DNA from: Candidatus Thiodiazotropha sp.
GTDB taxonomy: Bacteria > Pseudomonadota > Gammaproteobacteria > Chromatiales > Chromatiaceae
Direction of reading: 5' to 3'
DNA: 43,545 bases
Assembly (NCBI GenBank): GCA_023838465.1
Contig: JAIVEQ010000036.1
Coordinates: 1 to 43,545, forward strand
Shown piece after piece: positions 35,972-43,545 of this stretch. Numbering within the stretch: position 1 is the stretch's first letter; each line of letters begins with the position of its first letter. The notes beneath the pieces were generated by a model. That model made no database searches. It worked only from the letters and a program-made list of their open reading frames with translations, and had not been told where the DNA came from. A program made the position numbers and the translations under genes.

Positions 35972-38251
35972 TTAATCCTTCATCATCATACAACTGGCAC
36001 GGACAGAAGCCAGTGCAGTCATATTGAGTAACCCACGTACGCTGATGCTTGGTGTTACTACATGTGCCGATTTGGCACAACCTATCAGTATCGGTCCAAT
36101 GGCAATCCCGTCACCCAATACCTTCAACAGATTGAACGCCACATTCGCAGCATCCTGATTGGGCATAATGAGTAAATTGGCCCGGTCATGCAGACGGGAG
36201 TTGGGAAAGCGGCCGGTACGAAGCGGTTCTGACAGTGCCAGATCGGCGTGCATCTCCCCTTCAACCTCCAGGTCTGGTATTCGCGCCTGCACCAAGGCAA
36301 GCGCCTCACGCATCTTTACCGCTGATGGAGAGTCGTGACTACCGAAGTTTGAGTGTGAAAGCAGTGCCACTTTAGGTTCAATCCCGAACCACAATACCTC
36401 TTCGGCACATAAAGAGATAATTTCAGCAAGATCGTCTGCTGTGGGTTCTTCCTGTACATAGGTATCCGCAATGAACAGGGTGCCGGACTGTAATACAAGC
36501 GCATTCATTGAGGTAAGTTTATTGACGCCGTTTTCAGTGCCGACAATTTCACTCACATACTCCAGATGGGTGCAGTAGCGACCCACCGTACCGCATATCA
36601 TGGCATCGGCTTCTCCCACTGCCAGCATCACCGAGGCTAATACAGTATGATTCTGCCGCAGTGATTCACGTGCTTCCTTGAAAGAGTAACCACGCCGTTG
36701 CACCCGCTTGAATAAGGCTTCAGCATAGCGTTCAAAATTTGGGTTATCGAAGGGATCGAGCAGCTCAAAGTCGACACCCTCACGCATCCTCAACGCAAGC
36801 GATTTGATCCGTTGGAGAATAATCTCACGGCGCCCGATCAATATGGGTATGGCGATACCCTGATCTATCGCTTGCTGCACCACTTCGAGGATTTTCTCCT
36901 CATGGCCTTCAGCATAGACTACCCGTCGTAACTCCTCACGAGCCCTATCAAAGACTGGGCGCATGGTAAGACTGGTGCGGAACACCCGGTATTGTAGCCG
37001 GTTACGATAAGCCACCAAATCGGTCAATGGACGTTTGGCGACCCCTGACTCCATAGCCGCCACTGCAACTGCATAGGGGACGGTTTCCATTAAACGGGGA
37101 TCAAATGGCTTTGGGATCAGATACTCCGGTCCAAACTGCAACTGCTGGCCGCCATAGGCAGAGCGCACCACATCAGAAGACTCAGCTTGGGCCATCTCAG
37201 CAATAGCGCGCACGCAAGCCAGTTTCATCTCCCGATTGATCTCAGTTGCACCCACATCGAGTGCACCCCGAAACAGGAACGGGAAACAGAGCACATTGTT
37301 GACCTGATTCGGATAGTCTGTGCGCCCCGTCGCCAGAATGGCGTCTGGTCTCACTGCCTTGGCCTCTTCCGGCAAGACCTCCGGGGTAGGATTGGCCAAC
37401 GCCAGAATAAGTGGATTGGGGGCCATACTGGGCAGCCATTCAGCCTTCAAAACACCTGCAGCAGAGAGGCCTAAAAACACATCAGCCCCGTCCAGGGCCT
37501 GTTGCAGCGTACGATGCGGGGTATTGATGGCATAAATCCCTTTGTATGGATCCATTTCCCCTGCACGCCCTGTATAGACCACACCCGCGATATCAGTAAC
37601 GATGATATTCTCTCGCTTCAAGCCCATATCAACCAGCAAGCCAAGACAAGCCAAAGCAGCAGCACCAGCACCAGCCGTTACCAACTTGACCTCAGCGATA
37701 TCCTTACCCACCACCTTGAGACCATTCAAAATCGCAGCACAGACAACAATTGCGGTGCCGTGTTGATCATCATGGAACACCGGTATATTCATCCGCTCCT
37801 TCAGTGCTTTCTCTATTATGAAGCACTCAGGCGCCTTGATATCTTCCAGATTGATCCCACCGAAACTGGGTTCAAGCCTGGCTACAGTCTCAATGAACAG
37901 TTGTGGATCACGCTCCTCGATCTCGATGTCGAACACATCGATATCAGCAAATTGCTTGAACAGTACCGCCTTGCCCTCCATCACCGGTTTTGAGGCAAGA
38001 CTGCCTATCGTCCCCAATCCGAGTACAGCCGTACCATTGGTGACCACGGCTACCAGATTACCTCGTGCGGTATAATCGGCAGCTTTATTGGGGTCCTCTT
38101 CGATCTCCTGACAAGCAGCCGCCACTCCAGGTGAATAGGCGAGTGCCAAATCATGCTGGTTAGCCATTGGCTTGGTGGCTTTGATCTCGAGCTTGCCCGG
38201 CCTGGGCGAACGATGATATTCGAGAGCTGCTCGTCTCAAATCTTCAGGCAT
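35972..38251 (-). CDS. maeB: NADP-dependent malic enzyme with phosphotransacetylase-like C-terminal domain
   Basis: 759 residues, the normal size of MaeB. The N-terminal malic domain (about 1-160) has YSPGVAAAC and the substrate loop EDIKAPECF; a NAD(P)-binding domain follows ([16 protein letters not shown]). From about 430 to the end lies a phosphotransacetylase-like domain ([26 protein letters not shown]) that in this family is regulatory rather than catalytic. The enzyme decarboxylates malate to pyruvate and makes NADPH. It is followed on the same strand by the sdh operon. Confidence 0.96.
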   Translation of the reverse strand: MPEDLRRAALEYHRSPRPGKLEIKATKPMANQHDLALAYSPGVAAACQEIEEDPNKAADYTARGNLVAVVTNGTAVLGLGTIGSLASKPVMEGKAVLFKQFADIDVFDIEIEERDPQLFIETVARLEPSFGGINLEDIKAPECFIIEKALKERMNIPVFHDDQHGTAIVVCAAILNGLKVVGKDIAEVKLVTAGAGAAALACLGLLVDMGLKRENIIVTDIAGVVYTGRAGEMDPYKGIYAINTPHRTLQQALDGADVFLGLSAAGVLKAEWLPSMAPNPLILALANPTPEVLPEEAKAVRPDAILATGRTDYPNQVNNVLCFPFLFRGALDVGATEINREMKLACVRAIAEMAQAESSDVVRSAYGGQQLQFGPEYLIPKPFDPRLMETVPYAVAVAAMESGVAKRPLTDLVAYRNRLQYRVFRTSLTMRPVFDRAREELRRVVYAEGHEEKILEVVQQAIDQGIAIPILIGRREIILQRIKSLALRMREGVDFELLDPFDNPNFERYAEALFKRVQRRGYSFKEARESLRQNHTVLASVMLAVGEADAMICGTVGRYCTHLEYVSEIVGTENGVNKLTSMNALVLQSGTLFIADTYVQEEPTADDLAEIISLCAEEVLWFGIEPKVALLSHSNFGSHDSPSAVKMREALALVQARIPDLEVEGEMHADLALSEPLRTGRFPNSRLHDRANLLIMPNQDAANVAFNLLKVLGDGIAIGPILIGCAKSAHVVTPSISVRGLLNMTALASVRASCMMMKD

Positions 38252-38686
38252 TTGGAGCTTGTCCTCGATTTGCGGTGGATAATTGTTCTGTAGAGTGTAG
38301 CCGAGGCTTAGAGGTTGTTGGAGCTATACACTGTATTTAATATATCCTTGCCATTGGTCACCCACAAGCGGGTGCGGCTCAGTGTGCACCCCAGGGCCTA
38401 TACGACAAGGATCGCTATTCATGATATCTGCCTTCATCAGAAGAGTGAGCATTCATCATCTATCAGAGCGTAAATACTGAATTTCCGGCAGGCAAAACTA
38501 TCAGAAATCACAAAGATTGGGTAGTAATGCAGGCTCACAGTTATCTGGCAGGCGAGAATATGCTCAGACGCCATTCAATACTGCAGTGATTCGAAAAGAT
38601 GGGAGTGCTGATTAGCTACAAATTTATTCTTAACTAATCAACGGAATTCAGTAATTATTACAAACTGGACAGCCTAACTATCCATA
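38252..38686. other. Intergenic region upstream of maeB, no gene seen
   Basis: 435 bases between the coiled-coil hypothetical gene and maeB, both on the minus strand. It contains a small hairpin CACCC-acaagc-GGGTG (about 38349-38364) followed by a CAGGGCCTATA word similar to the TCCTAGGGCCT motif. No coding region and no clear promoter could be made out by eye. Confidence 0.5.
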
Positions 38687-39571
38687 TTAGTGCTTTTTTT
38701 CGCCTGCCACATCGTTCCAGGAAACATCCCAGGGACTATTCAGCCAGCGGCTGGCTGCGTCAGAAAAACTTCTATCCTGGTTTTCCTCGGCGACTGATCC
38801 TATCTCGATAACCTCGATATCGGGTTGTACATCCTCGACATTGATAATCTCTTCTGACTCCGCAACAAAACTGAGCCTGCACAGTGAAGCACCACTCGCC
38901 AGTAGCTTTGTGTCCTGTTCCAGGTTGGCAATCACACCTTGAAGGATCTGTTTCATTCCATCGGGATAGCTCGGATTTTCAAGCATAGTTTCCACATCTG
39001 CCTTCATCTCCTGAATCTTCTCCCTCACCTTGCTCCGCTGTTGCTGCTCCTGATCTTCCAAGTGAGAGAGCTGTTGCTTGATGATTGCCGGTGAGACTGG
39101 GATGGGGGAGCCCGGTGTAGCAACCCCACGCTTTCGTAATAGAACCCTTAGTGAAACTGCGGTTTGTGCTGTGCGCTTAAACTCGTCGAGAAGATCCAGT
39201 GGATTGTCACCACCCTCATCACTTGAAAGCGAAATGAACTCGATATCATCGCTGCTTGAATAGTCTAAGCCGGAATAGTGCAGGATTTTTTCCAGCTGAC
39301 TCTTAATGATCAATTCAAGATTATTGAAGTAGACCTTGATTTTATTGACAGGAAGATTCCGCAGGCTATCGCTCAGCGAGCTATAGAGATTGAGTGCATC
39401 TTCAGGCATATCCTTGGATGCTACCCCCAATACCAACACGGCATTGAGGCTATCCTGCATGCTCTCCATTGCCTTGGTGATATCGACAATCTGCTGAAGG
39501 ATCAGTCGCTTGCTTTCCAGGGCGGAAATATCAGCCTGCATGGTATCGTTATCACTCTTTGATGACATCAC
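38687..39571 (-). CDS. Hypothetical coiled-coil protein, 294 residues
   Basis: No family recognised. The protein is soluble and helical. It has a conserved-looking central segment (PVNKIKVYFNNLELIIKSQLEKIL), an acidic Ser/Asp stretch (SSSDDIEFISLSSDEGGDN, about 105-123) and a coiled coil (about 170-230; SHLEDQEQQQRSKVREKIQEM). The C-terminus is acidic, with a short Trp-rich end (RWLNSPWDVSWNDVAG). GAGGT precedes the start; GTG 39571 and ATG 39568 are adjacent candidates. It lies downstream of the SGNH-type lipoprotein gene, in the same direction, with a 242-base gap containing a hairpin. Its role is unknown. Confidence 0.75.
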   Translation of the reverse strand: MMSSKSDNDTMQADISALESKRLILQQIVDITKAMESMQDSLNAVLVLGVASKDMPEDALNLYSSLSDSLRNLPVNKIKVYFNNLELIIKSQLEKILHYSGLDYSSSDDIEFISLSSDEGGDNPLDLLDEFKRTAQTAVSLRVLLRKRGVATPGSPIPVSPAIIKQQLSHLEDQEQQQRSKVREKIQEMKADVETMLENPSYPDGMKQILQGVIANLEQDTKLLASGASLCRLSFVAESEEIINVEDVQPDIEVIEIGSVAEENQDRSFSDAASRWLNSPWDVSWNDVAGEKKH

Positions 39572-39691
39572 CGTTAAATACCTCGGGAACTAAAATTGTC
39601 TCTATCCACCCTACCCAGGAAATTCTATTTTTCAAGAAAACAGCTTGTTGGATTAGTTTATAGCCTAGCGGCAAAAAAGAGCGCTACTTAA

Positions 39692-39712
39692 GGAATCCAG
39701 GGGTTGGATTCC
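39692..39712. terminator. Hairpin GGAATCCA/TGGATTCC downstream of the lipoprotein gene
   Basis: GGAATCCA at 39692-39699 pairs perfectly with TGGATTCC at 39705-39712 around a five-base loop. On the minus strand a run of six T follows about 15 bases later, too far for a textbook terminator. The arms also resemble the GGATTCC dispersed repeat family. Confidence 0.35.
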
Positions 39713-39813
39713 CAAACTGGCCAACTATCTTTGATTTATTGAGCCAGCGTCATATCAACCCCAGGCAGGAATCTCAAATCTCTTTGCTATCAATACATTG
39801 GGTGACAGGTTTT

Positions 39814-40650
39814 TTACTCTGGCACAGAAGAGCGACCGCGTATAATTTGTGCCAGTTCCTGTACGAAAGTTGATGCAACCTGAGCACTGCCTATCTCGTT
39901 TAAGTGGCCACCATCGTTGGTATAGTCGCCGATTAATGAATAGTACGTTTGGCCATCCATTTTGAAGGATTCTCTTTTACCATCGGGATAAGTCGATTCA
40001 CTTGCTGCGACATCGATAATGGGTGACGACCCATAGGTTGAATAGAGCAACTGATTAAACTGGTTACGCTTAATATTGTCCAGCTTACTGTTATTCGGTC
40101 TTCCTAAAACCTCTCTTAACCAGATTGATGGTCCACCAGGTGAGTGTCTAAGCGGTATCGTCGCGTGAACAAAGGTGATCTCAGGATGCCTGCCGATGAG
40201 ATCATCCATGGTTTGTTGATAGTCATTAAACATTTTCGCAACATCCGAGTCTCTGTTGATATCGATATAACAGAACTTAAGCATGGCGTAGTCGATCTTC
40301 CCAGACAGTTCCTGATCGATAATTCGACCGAAATCCACACATTTCGAGAGTGGCTCCGTGTTCTTCCCCACTCGTGAATGCACAAGGCATCCTCCTGCAC
40401 TCTCGGAAAAAGAGTTAAAATCCATGATCGAAAGGTCTACATCCTGAACTTCCTGCGCAATGGACTCCAAACCGTCTACGATATTGTTTCCTACAGACTG
40501 GTGCCCGAAAAAAATCCTTGCTGATGCAAACGTCTCTAAATCCTTTGCGAGATTCTGTGGCATTATGAATGAACCCTCTTCATTACTGGACTGACAACCA
40601 GAGAGTAATACTATAAAAAAGGCCAGTACAGGGCCAAATGATGCTTTCAT
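39814..40650 (-). CDS. Predicted lipoprotein with an SGNH/GDSL-like hydrolase fold
   Basis: 278 residues. It has a lipoprotein signal peptide with lipobox LLSGC (Cys 19), so the protein is probably lipid-anchored and periplasm-facing. The mature part starts with IFFGHQSVGNNIVDGL, where a Gly-His-Gln-Ser segment replaces the usual GDS block. It later has KFCYIDI, TFVHATIPLR and a C-terminal DGGHLNEIG that supplies an Asp/His pair as in SGNH esterases. I infer a carbohydrate O-acetyl-esterase-type or related role, by fold only; the substrate is unknown. Confidence 0.7.
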   Translation of the reverse strand: MKASFGPVLAFFIVLLSGCQSSNEEGSFIMPQNLAKDLETFASARIFFGHQSVGNNIVDGLESIAQEVQDVDLSIMDFNSFSESAGGCLVHSRVGKNTEPLSKCVDFGRIIDQELSGKIDYAMLKFCYIDINRDSDVAKMFNDYQQTMDDLIGRHPEITFVHATIPLRHSPGGPSIWLREVLGRPNNSKLDNIKRNQFNQLLYSTYGSSPIIDVAASESTYPDGKRESFKMDGQTYYSLIGDYTNDGGHLNEIGSAQVASTFVQELAQIIRGRSSVPE

Positions 40651-40803
40651 ATTCTTCTTTAAAAAAAATAAAAATTACCTATTTGTTTCTGCCGTGGGCT
40701 CACAATGACATAGCATCCTATCAACGAGCAATATGTACGAATCTTCAAAGACAAAATAGAAAATCGCCCACCCGATAAGAATTAGCAATATGACGCTTTA
40801 ACA

Positions 40804-41889
40804 TCACCCTAATGCTTCAAAACCTTCTAGCAATAGCTTTTCCGTTGTCTTCCAATCAATGCATGCATCGGTAACCGACACGCCGTATTCCAATTCTGCC
40901 GACTCAGCAACGATATCCTGGCGTCCAGCATTCAAATGGCTTTCCAACATAGCACCTAAGATAAGCGGTTGATTTTCTTTGGCATTTCTAGCATGACGAA
41001 TCTGATCTATCAAATTGCCCCAAACGATAACCTGACGGGAGTAATTTTTTCCACTATTGGCATGTGAACAATCAACCATCAATCTTGGATTGAGGCCCTT
41101 TGAACGGAGCATATCAGCTGCCTTTAGCACCTCCGTTTCATCATAATTCGCGCCATGGCTGCCACCACGTAGAATCAGGTGGGTATCGGTATTGCCCGCA
41201 GTCGCAACAATGGATGTCTCACCCAGCTCATTGATACCAAGAAAAGTATGTGGATTATTGGCCGACAACATCGCATCAACGGCGACTTTGGTATTGCCAT
41301 CCGTGGAATTCTTGAATCCAACCGGTGCAGAGAGACCTGACGCCATTTGGCGATGGGTCTGACTCTCGGTTGTGCGTGCACCTATCGCCACCCAACCGAG
41401 CAGATCACCTATGTATTGTGGTGTGAAGGGCTCGAGTATCTCGGTGGCCGTCGGCAGGCCAAGACCGTTGATATCAAGTAGTAGTTGCCTCGCCAAGCGA
41501 AGTCCTTTGTCCATGTCGAACGATCCATTCATCTCAGGATCATTGATCAACCCCTTCCAACCGATCGTTGTACGAGGTTTTTCGAAGTAGACCCGCATGA
41601 CAACATAAAGCCGGTCACTGACAGCATCCGCCAACGGCTTGAGGCGTTGTGCATACTCAATGGCTGCTATTGGATCATGGATCGAGCAGGGTCCGACAAT
41701 CACTAATGGTCGGTTGTCCACGCCAGCAATAATATTATGGATGCTATTCCTGACCTTGATGACATGATCATAGATCTTGTCACTCACGGGCATCTCTTTT
41801 AGCAGCTCAATGGGGCGAATCAATCTGTGGGTGCTGGATACCCGTGTATTCGAAACCCGCCCATCCACAATCTGCTGTTCTGTATTCAT
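40804..41889 (-). CDS. 3-deoxy-7-phosphoheptulonate (DAHP) synthase, AroG/F/H type
   Basis: 361 residues. It catalyses the first step of aromatic amino acid synthesis from phosphoenolpyruvate and erythrose 4-phosphate. VGPCSIHD (65-72), RVYFEKPRTTIGWKGL (99-114), GARTTESQTHRQMASGL and the metal-binding VDCSHANSGK are present. The N-terminal extension needed for feedback control is included. I cannot tell by eye which aromatic amino acid inhibits it. The gene appears to stand alone on the minus strand. Confidence 0.96.
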   Translation of the reverse strand: MNTEQQIVDGRVSNTRVSSTHRLIRPIELLKEMPVSDKIYDHVIKVRNSIHNIIAGVDNRPLVIVGPCSIHDPIAAIEYAQRLKPLADAVSDRLYVVMRVYFEKPRTTIGWKGLINDPEMNGSFDMDKGLRLARQLLLDINGLGLPTATEILEPFTPQYIGDLLGWVAIGARTTESQTHRQMASGLSAPVGFKNSTDGNTKVAVDAMLSANNPHTFLGINELGETSIVATAGNTDTHLILRGGSHGANYDETEVLKAADMLRSKGLNPRLMVDCSHANSGKNYSRQVIVWGNLIDQIRHARNAKENQPLILGAMLESHLNAGRQDIVAESAELEYGVSVTDACIDWKTTEKLLLEGFEALG

Positions 41890-41989
41890 CTTTGATCACC
41901 ACCCATTTCAATTGTGGCACAATTTACCGTCCTCCAGCCTCTGATTTAGGAATAGAGCATGTTGTCGGTGATATCGAATGTGCATCTTC

Positions 41990-42457
41990 TTACTTTGCAA
42001 TATCCCCCATCGAAGCATCCAGCACCCTCAGAAGATCCTCAGCAGCCAGCTCAATCTCCAGACCACGCCGTCCTGCACTGACACAGATAGTCGGGAAAAG
42101 GCTCGCTGAACGATCAACCAGTGTCACTAACTGCCGTTTTTGTCCCAGCGGGCTGACACCACCCAGTACATAACCGGTACTCCTTTCCACGATATTTGCT
42201 TCGGCCATAGCAACCTTTTTCACCTTCAGCTCTTTAGCGAATGCCTTCAAATCTAGCTGTGAGGAGACGGGCACGACGGCAACAGCCAGTCCCTTTCCAA
42301 CCTGTTCAACAACCAGTGTCTTGAAAACCCGTTCAGGTGCTATACCCAATTTTTCTGCAGCTTCTAAACCATATGACGGATGACTGGAATCGTGTTCATA
42401 GCTGTGCGTCTTGAATGGGATACCCGCCTTTTTTGCAGCGATGACTGCAGGTGTCAT
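41990..42457 (-). CDS. ybaK: Cys-tRNA(Pro) deacylase YbaK
   Basis: 155 residues, single-domain trans-editing enzyme that removes cysteine wrongly attached to tRNA(Pro). It opens MTPAVIAAKKAGIPFKTHSYEHD and has the catalytic Lys-containing segment (KTLVV, about 46-50), PVSSQLDLKAFAKEL and GYVLGGVSPLGQK. Its start overlaps the end of the upstream PqiA-like gene by four bases, so the two are translationally coupled. Confidence 0.95.
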   Translation of the reverse strand: MTPAVIAAKKAGIPFKTHSYEHDSSHPSYGLEAAEKLGIAPERVFKTLVVEQVGKGLAVAVVPVSSQLDLKAFAKELKVKKVAMAEANIVERSTGYVLGGVSPLGQKRQLVTLVDRSASLFPTICVSAGRRGLEIELAAEDLLRVLDASMGDIAK

Positions 42458-42960
42458 GGTATCTGTGTATAACGAACTACCCGGTGAGTTATGTACATAA
42501 TCAGTAACACAGCAGCACCAAATAGATAAAGACCAGTGTGGATTTCAATCTCAGCGATCACACCCAATTTCACAGTAACAATCATTACCGCAACCACCAT
42601 CACATCCAACATCGCCCAACGACCGTAATCATGCATCATTTTCAGCAGATGACCGAATTGCACAGATCTGATTTCCCGATAATGTAATAGTAGAAACAGA
42701 AGTACGATTTTGAATACGGGTAAGATAACACTGAATAATCCCACCACCAGAAATAGAAACCATTGCTCTCTGTTAAACAGTTCCTGAACACCGGAAAGCA
42801 CAGAAAAGGAGTTGGCGATGAACAGAAACTTAGTCAGTGTCACCATCGGCATATAGAGACCAGCCATCAACAGACAACTGGTCAACAACAGTAACCAGCG
42901 AAGTCGCCTGGCTGTGAATTCCGGAATTTCCAAGCACTCTGCCTCATTCCTCTCAATCAT
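42454..42960 (-). CDS. PqiA-like inner-membrane protein
   Basis: 168 residues, four membrane helices (about 20-42, 66-92, 110-132 and 138-158), matching one PqiA domain (SVLSGVQELF...WFLFLVVGLFSVILPVFKI, and the RWAMLDVMVVAV stretch). Full-length PqiA has two such domains plus zinc-ribbon motifs; this is a single-domain form without them. PqiA proteins are linked to envelope lipid transport. It overlaps ybaK by four bases. A dispersed hairpin repeat lies about 65 bases upstream of its start. Confidence 0.85.
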   Translation of the reverse strand: MIERNEAECLEIPEFTARRLRWLLLLTSCLLMAGLYMPMVTLTKFLFIANSFSVLSGVQELFNREQWFLFLVVGLFSVILPVFKIVLLFLLLHYREIRSVQFGHLLKMMHDYGRWAMLDVMVVAVMIVTVKLGVIAEIEIHTGLYLFGAAVLLIMYITHRVVRYTQIP

Positions 42961-43023
42961 GCTACCTCTGGGAGAGACTCAGATCGACTACAAAGATATT
43001 ATCAGGATCATGGGGGTAGTGTC

Positions 43024-43060
43024 CTAGTACTCCATCAAGGTGATATTGATGGAGTACTGG
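43024..43060. repeat. Hairpin repeat, copy 2 (13-bp perfect stem, 7-base loop)
   Basis: AGTACTCCATCAA (43026-43038) pairs perfectly with TTGATGGAGTACT (43046-43058) around GGTGATA; two more pairs extend it outward. The shorter second copy is at 24466-24500. It lies between two minus-strand genes. Confidence 0.65.
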
Positions 43061-43092
43061 CTTACAGATACTGCGCTTGGGTGGTTTGAGTA

Positions 43093-43545
43093 TCATATCT
43101 GTTTGCATCGATAGAAAGTACAACCATTTTCGAAAAAGAGCCGTCGTACGCCTTGTTCACTTAGCGCCTCTCTCACCAGCGTGATATCACTCTCCTTATA
43201 GGGTCTGGGTGCCCGGGTAGAGGGTAAGTCTGTACCAAACATCAGACAATTCGGATTGGCTGCATAGAGATCGCGCAATACGGGGATCACATTGAAATCG
43301 ACGCGCCCGAACCCTGAAGCTTTGACCTTCACCCCTTTCTCAACCAGCCTCAGCAAGGACTGTTGTCCACCTTTCGAAAGACCCAGGTGGTCGATGCAGA
43401 CTGCGGGTAATTTGACCAGCCTGGATTCAAGATCTTCGATAGCCCGAGCATCCAGGTAGAGCTCCACATGCCAACCCAGACGTTCATGAACACGATGCAC
43501 AAAATCGTCTAGCTGGTCTAATCCCTCCGAACCACCCCGAAAAAG
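43093..43545 (-). CDS. Amidohydrolase-family metal-dependent hydrolase, N-terminus outside the window
   Basis: The frame is open to the right edge, so at least 15 codons precede the Met-like GTG at 43500 and the true start is outside the window. The visible part has LGWHVELYLDA, IDHLGLSKGG, VKVKASGFGRVDF, a metal-ligand Asp in LMFGTDLPSTRAPRPY and a typical ending (LFFENGCTFYRC). This matches the C-terminal half of amidohydrolase_2 TIM barrels such as the dicarboxylate lactonase group. The substrate cannot be inferred. Confidence 0.85.
   Translation of the reverse strand, partial: LFRGGSEGLDQLDDFVHRVHERLGWHVELYLDARAIEDLESRLVKLPAVCIDHLGLSKGGQQSLLRLVEKGVKVKASGFGRVDFNVIPVLRDLYAANPNCLMFGTDLPSTRAPRPYKESDITLVREALSEQGVRRLFFENGCTFYRCKQI

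Noticed and set aside
1..43545. CRISPR array, tRNA or rRNA genes, integrase or intact insertion sequence
   Set aside because: No regularly spaced identical repeats, cloverleaf-type sequence, rRNA core or transposase/integrase motif was seen on either strand.

Overview
The window reads as the chromosome of a gammaproteobacterium. Typical markers are sdhCDAB followed by sdhE, the dnaX-ybaB-recR cluster, a YceH homologue, a UPF0149/SEC-C protein, YbaK, a PqiA-like protein and a two-domain malic enzyme. An exopolysaccharide (EPS) locus of the exosortase-associated type suggests an environmental, biofilm-forming lineage. A sulfur-oxidising Chromatiales-like bacterium is my guess at the group; no 16S rRNA or other diagnostic marker is present to confirm it. 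I see no tRNA, rRNA, CRISPR array, prophage or intact insertion sequence.

Layout. (1) Positions 1-11389 hold one end of an EPS locus: a short O-antigen-ligase/polymerase-like fragment, an AT-rich gene-poor stretch, a BY-type tyrosine autokinase, a Wzz/GumC-type chain-length protein and a VPLPA-CTERM sorting-signal protein on the minus strand. A polyprenyl-phosphate hexose-1-phosphate transferase broken by one in-frame TGA, followed by an APS kinase, lies on the plus strand. A large AAA ATPase fused to a membrane segment and an OmpA domain lies on the minus strand. The exosortase itself and the PrsK/PrsR regulators are not in the window. (2) 11390-18060: small conserved and hypothetical genes (UPF0149, YceH, lipase maturation factor, ArsC/YffB). 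(3) 18112-20630: a two-gene lysine/peptidoglycan operon built on LL-diaminopimelate aminotransferase, uncommon in this class. (4) 20894-24461: a membrane histidine kinase and a receiver/HD-GYP regulator, likely linking an external signal to c-di-GMP breakdown. (5) 24702-28812: a membrane-anchored hypothetical, a small hypothetical and a copper ATPase with extra metal-binding domains. (6) 28875-32054: HIT protein, RecR, YbaB, DnaX. (7) 32256-38251: SdhE, SdhB, SdhA, SdhD, SdhC and malic enzyme. (8) 38687-43545: coiled-coil hypothetical, SGNH-type lipoprotein, DAHP synthase, YbaK, PqiA-like protein and a truncated amidohydrolase.

How the parts may work together. Sugar transfer to the lipid carrier (broken gene), chain-length control with its kinase, a trans-envelope ATPase and a sortable surface protein fit an EPS export and anchoring apparatus. 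A sigma-54-like promoter sits upstream of the sortable protein. The HD-GYP pair could adjust EPS output through c-di-GMP, which is inference only.

The intergenic spaces are unusually rich in repeats. They include a long palindromic element with 17-bp terminal inverted repeats, a composite repeat present in two inverted copies, a 13-bp-stem hairpin repeat, an 11-base motif found three times, and AT-rich mosaics around small hairpins. Several stop codons, and one ribosome binding site, lie inside these repeats.
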